From the NCBI GenBank assembly GCA_026260175.1, contig JAKCWW010000089.1, positions 24,706 through 88,705 on the forward strand: DNA of 64,000 nucleotides, read 5' to 3'. The position numbers were made by a program, and so were the translations under genes. Numbering within the stretch: position 1 is the first letter of the stretch; each line of letters begins with the position of its first letter. This document shows, piece by piece, positions 57,848-64,000 of this stretch. Source of the stretch: Reticulitermes lucifugus. Lineage: Eukaryota > Arthropoda > Insecta > Blattodea > Rhinotermitidae. The notes below the pieces were generated by a model that did not search any database, was not told the DNA's origin, and saw only the letters and a program-made list of their open reading frames with translations.

Positions 57848-57990
57848 TCCGGAAGGTGGAGAAATAATTTCTCCAAACGTTAGTAGCCAACTACAAGACT
57901 TAATGTCATAACCTATAAAATCGCAAAAAGAACTACTTATTTTCTACCTGAAGATGGAGGCAGCAATTTTCTCTGAAAGACAAATAAACA
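57848..57990 (+). repeat. Two tandem hammerhead-like motifs about 90 bases apart
   Basis: ggaaggtggagaaataattt then ctccaaacgttagtagcc (57851-57888, stem GGAGAAA/TTTCTCC) is followed by ctgaagatggaggcagcaat then tttctctgaaagac (57948-57981). Both show the GATGG/hairpin/(G)AAA order. Direct duplication of such motifs is typical of Penelope-like element terminal repeats; here it is an inference from two degenerate copies. Confidence 0.35.
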
Positions 57991-58865
57991 CCTACAACAA
58001 TAACTGTGTCATAAGTTAGAAGGCGGCTGAAAACTTTAAAATACCATTACTGCAGTCTTGATCCACAAACTCCCATTTGGAGTAGGGTGGTGGAATTAAC
58101 GGAACGAACCGTAAGAAATAGACCTGCATAGGAACAGCTTTTGATAGGGCAGTCATAGGAGTTCATAATGAAAGAGACGGACAATCTACTTTAATTTCGT
58201 AAAGATGAAAGCAAATTAAAATTTTAAAACTTACTATCTCATTTGTGGTAAATTTATTCTTGCAAGAATATTTCGAAAAGAAATGTGGCTTTGGCTTTCT
58301 AAAGTGTATGTTGCTACAAATTCATACTAAATATTTGCAAATAAATAAAATAAATCTGCGACATCTGATTTTAAATAACTCAGTCTCGAATGTAACTCTG
58401 TCTTTGGTATTGTAGTTTGTATATTAATATGAGTTATTAAGTGTTAAGGATAACCAAATTTTATTGACTTTCGAGTTAAATGCATTTTCCATACCTTTTA
58501 TAACCTCCGCAGTAAATATGTTCAATGCTACCAATAAAGTAGTCTTCATTTAATTGCGAAGATTAAATAAGTCTAAGAAATAAATATCTATCCCCAAATA
58601 ATAAAGACGTTTATTGTTTAGGAAGAAAGCTTCCTAACAACATACTCATAGTTTGGAATAATTACAAATACAGAATACTTTATTCAGGAAAGAGAAAAGA
58701 AATATTCAGGAATGCCTGTTTTTTAAATTTTGTCCATTGTCTAAAGTAAAACTGAATCACTAATCGCAAAATACACTCTGTTTGACCACAAAATAAAACT
58801 AGATATTTCGAAAGAACTCAGAACAACCAGTTTTGAAAAAAATAAGCATCTGTAAAAATACATGA
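57991..58865. other. No gene or recognisable repeat
   Basis: Very AT-rich; no frame reaches 60 codons. Confidence 0.55.
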
Positions 58866-59015
58866 ATTCGTGTTTGCAGCATGGAGAAATCCAAAGTCCC
58901 ACATGATATTACGAATTATCAAGCAGTAGGGAAAAGGAACCCAGGACGCCCATTAAAGAGCCTTCTGTGTTCTGACGTTGAGACCGGAAAGGGCCACCTA
59001 ATCTATGTCCCTGAG
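58866..59015 (+). mobile_element. LINE 3' coding end (second lineage)
   Basis: A 49-codon frame from atg at 58880 reads DITNYQAVGKRNPGRPLKSL then LCSDVETGKGH and stops at about 59027. It matches the C-terminal pattern KYQPAGKRNPGRPLKRLLD--VETGTGH of a common insect LINE lineage different from that at 51.5 kb. The frame is intact over this short stretch. Confidence 0.7.
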
Positions 59016-60237
59016 TGTGAAAATTGAATCTCATTTCTCAAACCGAATCTGCTTCCATCCTCAGGTGACAGGGATCAGGAAACATGTCTAGTGAGGTGAA
59101 CCACTCAGAAAGAGATACTATCGTTCGTGGCGCGGGCTGTGTACTTCAGACGTTAAAGTTGCTATTGTAGAAACAACGTACTTTCACATCTGATATATTA
59201 TTCTTCTGTGATACAAAACAAATGTTCATATTCCTCTATTTCACATAATTTTTTGAAGAAATTTCTTTTCCTTTTGATAAATTACAGCACGAAAACAAGG
59301 TAGCCCCAAGAGCTATTCATTATCTGTAAAAAAGCTGTTCTGTTTGCAATAACAGGTCTGTATGAAATTGTCAGAGTAATTGCAGAGAAAATCTCGGATC
59401 TGACGTGCTTGCTTTATAAATATAATCTTATCAGGAACATCGTCACAAAGTGGAAGTTACACATCTCTTTCCCTCCAAGCAGATGTTAGGTCATTTGTTA
59501 TATATTTTTATATCATATTATTTTCGGGTGACAGTTTTCCAAAGTACCGTTTCCTATATTATTACTTACTCAAAAAAACTGCGTGTCAGTTGAAAATAAC
59601 TCCACTGACCATGATGTAAATTTCTGGAATTAGAAGAGGAAAATATGCAATTTGAAGAAGGCACTACTTTGGAAAGTCACTTAGGTTAAGACTTGCAACA
59701 AAATTACTCCTTCTTCCCACATGACAAGAATCCGTCCACTCGCTGAGTCTTGCGTTAAGGAAGGAATGTGGAAGATATGGGCTTTAAAGTTCTCACGGAG
59801 ACACGATTCAATAAAATCCTCCCAAGCTGACAGCCACTTCAAGTTTTTCAAGTGGATCAAATTTTCATGGTCCTGATAGCAAAGCCCTGATGACGGAAAG
59901 AGTGATTCTCCTATATGCCACTGTACTGGAACCACCTGTCGCTGCATTAAGCCAGAGAGGGTTTATTAAGTGTGGCTGATGTGCGACAATTATATTTGGA
60001 GTATTTAAAGGTAAAATTTGAGCCTTTTGAGATGTTACGCCGCGTCGACTGTTGAATTTTTATCTACATTTTATAGGAGCTTAGTATCTCCGTTTTTATA
60101 GTAAAGCAAAAAAAAAAAAGAAGAAGAATCTTCATCAGTATTCGGGGTGAGAATCTCACACACATTCTTCGGTGACTTCCCGCCTTTAGGCCTGTTTTCA
60201 GACACGTAATTTTCATCAAGAATAATTAAGAAATGGA
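59016..60237. other. No gene or recognisable repeat
   Basis: An 88-codon minus frame at 59681-59947 has no recognised domain. An A12 run followed by GAA repeats lies at about 60109-60127. Confidence 0.5.
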
Positions 60238-60541
60238 AATGGGGTAATGTAGTCGGTCTAGAGACTAGACCAGGGGTTGCACGACCAAGAAATTGTGGTT
60301 CAATTCCCATCAGGAATGAGAATTTTTTATTTACACCGGAAACGTCCTGATGGGGTCTGGAGTCGACCCAGTCTCATGTTCAATGTATGTTGGTGGGGCT
60401 TGTCCCGGGGGTAAAGGGGCCGGGGCACGATGCTTGCCACTCACCTCCATCTAGTGTATAGTTCAGAATGAATGGAGCTGTACCTGCACTCCCGCTTATG
60501 CATTCATGACGTGCACATGAACAGTTTTACATTTACCTTAC
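60238..60541 (+). mobile_element. SINE family A, full length
   Basis: Head atggggtaatgtagtcggtc, attgtggttcaattcccatc (good B box), ggaatgagaattttttattt, ccggggttgtcccgggggta region (cttgtcccgggggtaaaggg), gccactcacctccatctagt, aatgaatggagctgtacc, cgcttatgcattcatgacgt and the tail ttttacatttacctta. The centre contains a small insertion (gtatgttggtgggg). Confidence 0.88.
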
Positions 60542-61888
60542 TTTCAATAGTTACGATATAACAGAATGTATGCCGTATTTTAGAAATATATTTCTTATTG
60601 TAACACTGTTTGTAGATTTAAATATTGTTGGCATTTTATCCTAAATAGATTTCGTAACTGCTGCATTCTTCTGGTGTTAATATATATTTAAAAACTTTAA
60701 ATTAAAATTCTTATAAAATATTTTGTTTAACGAAGAATACTTCTTGTAGCTTTTGAATACCTTCAAGGATTGCTATCTAATAATACGAGTATTTTGTAAT
60801 CTGAGACTTAAATTAAGGAGTTACTGTAAACACATCTTCATAGATATGTGAATTTATGTTAAACTAGTTAGGCTACTTTCACTGTTTAATTTATATTCCT
60901 TGTCTTTCCTCGTTAATTCAGTGTCCTTGTATTATGTATTTTTTATCTACTTATGTTCTTTAGTAGCCTTCCATATTTATATTCCGTTCACTTCTTCTTC
61001 CTTTACATTATTTACAGATTTGTGTTTGTTTCCGATGTTTTGTGTTCGCAATATTGGGAATAATTTCGGCGTCTATATTAAATTATACTAAACGTATAAT
61101 GTAAGTATACCAACTGAAACCAAGTCACTTAAGAGAAATAATTTGCAAAGTTACCAGTCGTACATGAACGGACTGACTACAAAGGATTTGTTGGGAATGT
61201 GTATGAATGTGAAAATCCCCCATTTGCGTCTAAAAATTTCATTGCAAATAATTTGGTTCGTTCCCTTCTTGCAATTTTATTTTGGTTACGAAACACATTT
61301 TTGTTACAGGATCAAGAAAACCTGAACACTGGACATGCCATATCATCAGAAGCTGTGTTCCAGAAAGGTTTGTTACGAATATTTATTTTCAACTTACTAA
61401 TTAAGTCATTCATCACTCCTCAGATTATGTGACTGAGAGTCACTGGGCACTGCTTGACTGAGGAAGACGAACTTCAGAAACTTTTTAATTCTTAATTTTC
61501 AGCTTAATAATTGTTTTTATAATGGAACACAAAATATGTGAGTGAGAGAACTTAACATTGGTTGACTGAACGACGTTCACTACAGTTGCAGAGATGTGTC
61601 ATTTCGCGAATTGAGGTTTTCTGTCCTTGATTTGCGGCAAATGATTAATTCGTAATCATTCACCGTAATATGTGCAAACAAAGATAGATAAAACACGTCG
61701 AGTTTATATGTATAATTATCAACATTCGTACAGCCAAATTGTTGCTACATATACAATCACATTGAATGAAATTTACACAGTACTTTATTATAATTGTTTT
61801 GTCATCTATAATTAAAATGCACGTTTTTGCTAGAAGCTAATTATATTGTTGAGCCACACGTCAGTGCTTCGGCCATATTATAGTGGTC
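60542..61888. other. No gene or recognisable repeat
   Basis: Frames of 60-77 codons at 60900-61432. Nothing recognised. Confidence 0.5.
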
Positions 61889-61926
61889 TACACACACACA
61901 CACACAACACACACACATACACACAT
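61889..61926. repeat. CA microsatellite
   Basis: Nearly pure CA run with one AACAC break. Confidence 0.95.
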
Positions 61927-64000
61927 TATTTGCACTTGATGACTTCAACATTTTCTTTAACATTGAAACCTGTGATTTGCTTTAAATATACATATTATGC
62001 ACTTGCAAGAATCACAAACACTGAAATATTTGCTTAAGCATATGATGGAGAAGGGTAGCTTATATTTTGGAAAATTATTTTTGTAGTAAACAAAGGAGAT
62101 ACGTTTGCCTTTACCTGCATAATTGAGGAAGGTTATGACAATAACTATATTTCATATTTATTCAAAAATCAGTATTGATGTTCGGTTTTAGTATTTTGAC
62201 CTCAGTACTTCAGACATTATGGTGTAAATAATATGTCACCATACATATAATGGAGGAAAGAGGAACTAATAACTTACCTGATAATATGTTGCTTATAAAT
62301 TTATAATTTGTACCTATATTTTCTTTAAAGTTCGGGAACCACTGGAAAGGACTGGTGACCACAAGTCCTGTTTAAACGTGACCAGAAAGAAATGTGTGTT
62401 ACATTTTTATTACGGTTGGTATATTGATGTACTATCGTGAGAATCAGTTGCAGAATAATTCCTGTAATTACAGCCACTTCCCGCTGCACCTACCTCCTTT
62501 GTTTTTACATAACAATTGAGTCTACAACAGAGTCTGATATTGAGAAGAAAACATCAATAAACATATTTACATTACTGCACATGTATCTGTTAACATACAT
62601 TCTGTTCCTTCTTCTTCAAACACGTCTTTCTGCGATTCTATAATAAATAGTTTAAATAAAGACTGTGTACCGCTGCGATTTTGTTTTAAATATGGCCACA
62701 TAAATTCTTGCTATATTATAGTTGTCCACTGTTATTTCACGATATTCAATCAACATCGTGTATCCATGTTCTATTACGACATTTTTTAATTAATGCACCT
62801 ATATACAGAATGACAATCGACTATGAATTCGAAGGAATATCTGAAATAAGAATTTACGATCAATGTGTCACATTTGTAATGGTAATATAGACAGCATTTG
62901 TTTTATACCTCTTACGTGAATCGTTAAAACAGTTTAAATATTATAAATTCACGCTAATAATATCATATTGGCGTTAAGTACATATTATGCCTTCTGCAGG
63001 GGTCACAGCTCTGTCAAACACACATTTTTTATGGTGTGTCTTGGACCAAGTCTCGTTGTTGTTGAGTATTTTAGGTTAATGTATCAGAGAAATCCCGTTT
63101 TAACACTGCCTACTTCCAGGTACTGAGAATTACTGGAACTAAATACCTCTCAGAATCACGCCACAAGTCAAAATTCCATTTTGTTTTTGCTTGTTTTGTC
63201 GTTTACCTGCTGCAAAACCTTTAATTTCAATATATGTCATCAGAAATGTTTTCTTCTTGTAATCGTAAAAATTTTTCCAGGGTCTCATTATGATTTATAA
63301 ATACGTCCTTATGATGATATAAATCATCCGCACATGATTGTGTCTATTTGTATAGTAGATTAAACACCCCCAAACATTCGTTATAAAAACGAAAGACAAT
63401 CATCACTGAACCCATATTGTTTGTGGACTAGCATTTTTTTCCTTGGCAGTACTGCCGCCATTAACTCCATTCGCATATCAGCTGATCCTCACGTTGCCAT
63501 GGATTCTTATTGTTGGGGGTATTGTTGCCATTCGTACTAACTGTACGGACTTCCGCACGCATACAAGCCGCGCTGCATAGGACCCACCCCCATTCCCATA
63601 GCTTGATGAAAAGCATATCCTTCATCTTGTAGAGAAGCCAAGTGGAAATCTGAAAAGAAAGTAAAAAGCGATCAAAGAAGAATTTTCAGTCGGCTGAAAA
63701 TTAAATATGGAATTAGAAATAAGTTGAGGTACACAACAAAATATGTTGCATATTTTCACGAATTTAGAGTGCGTACTCTGTTTTGACTTGTAAATTTTTT
63801 TGTTCACAAAACTTGCAGTTTCAACCTGTGATAAACCAGAGATAACCTTTTGTCATTTTACATTTTAAATCTTTCCGAACAGGAATTTGTTGAAAATATG
63901 CTCTTAAACTTAACAATTTTGGCAACATACAGTTTAAAATCAAAGAGAGGAAAACAAATTGAAATTGATAATAATGTTTTTACACAACTTAGTACGAACC
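61927..64000. other. No gene or recognisable repeat
   Basis: AT-rich to the window edge. A somewhat GC-richer patch at 63440-63600 (cagtactgccgccattaact, cacgcatacaagccgcgctg) stands out but has no identifiable element or frame. Confidence 0.5.

Noticed and set aside
1-64000. Search for LTR retrotransposons, endogenous viruses and Polinton-like elements
   Set aside because: No paired long terminal repeats, primer-binding sites or capsid, integrase or envelope signatures could be recognised.

Overview
The window is AT-rich eukaryotic DNA with no convincing protein-coding gene, rRNA, tRNA gene or CRISPR array. No open frame reaches 145 codons. None of the longer frames shows a recognisable host domain, coherent splice structure or coding-like composition. 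I read it as intergenic or intronic sequence from a large, repeat-rich insect genome. The tRNA-derived SINE families and the 3' ends of LINEs resemble repeats I associate with cockroaches and termites (Blattodea, perhaps Periplaneta-like). That assignment rests on memory and is moderate at best.

The recognisable content is a layered population of retroposons. SINE family A (about 290 bases, tRNA-like head, tail ending near ttacctt) has about 17 full, truncated or decayed copies on both strands. Family B (head ggctcaggcggttagtcg, A-rich tail) has six, and family C (head ggccgtgcggtctaaggcg, 3' end gggctgtcgagcca) has three. LINE 3' ends lie at 5.0, 12.7, 34.6, 51.5, 54.1, 55.6 and 58.9 kb. Two further retroposons without an obvious tRNA head lie at 9.3 kb (AAG-repeat tail, 10-base target duplication) and 16.95 kb (14-base target duplication).

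Region by region: 0-9 kb has scattered old SINEs and one LINE end. At 9.3-10.1 kb there are two well-preserved retroposons with perfect target duplications. At 12.6-14.3 kb lies a SINE cluster in which one family A copy, flanked by a perfect 14-base duplication, has been split by a LINE 3' end inserted into its B box; the same SINE contains the only assembly gap. From 14 to 31 kb repeats are sparse. At 32.3 kb there is a minisatellite of eleven 37-base units with no length variation. At 36-42 kb there are copies of an unclassified repeat, a hAT-like remnant and nested SINEs. At 48.6 kb there is a 125-base MITE with a TA duplication, and at 51.3 kb a palindromic element next to a LINE end. From 53 to 60 kb SINEs and LINE ends mix.

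The most interesting unexplained signal is a recurring short motif, roughly (C/G)TGAAGATG - hairpin - GAAAC, seen at up to ten places. It resembles the catalytic core of the minimal hammerhead ribozymes known from Penelope-like retroelements. It also occurs once in each arm of the 51.3 kb palindrome.
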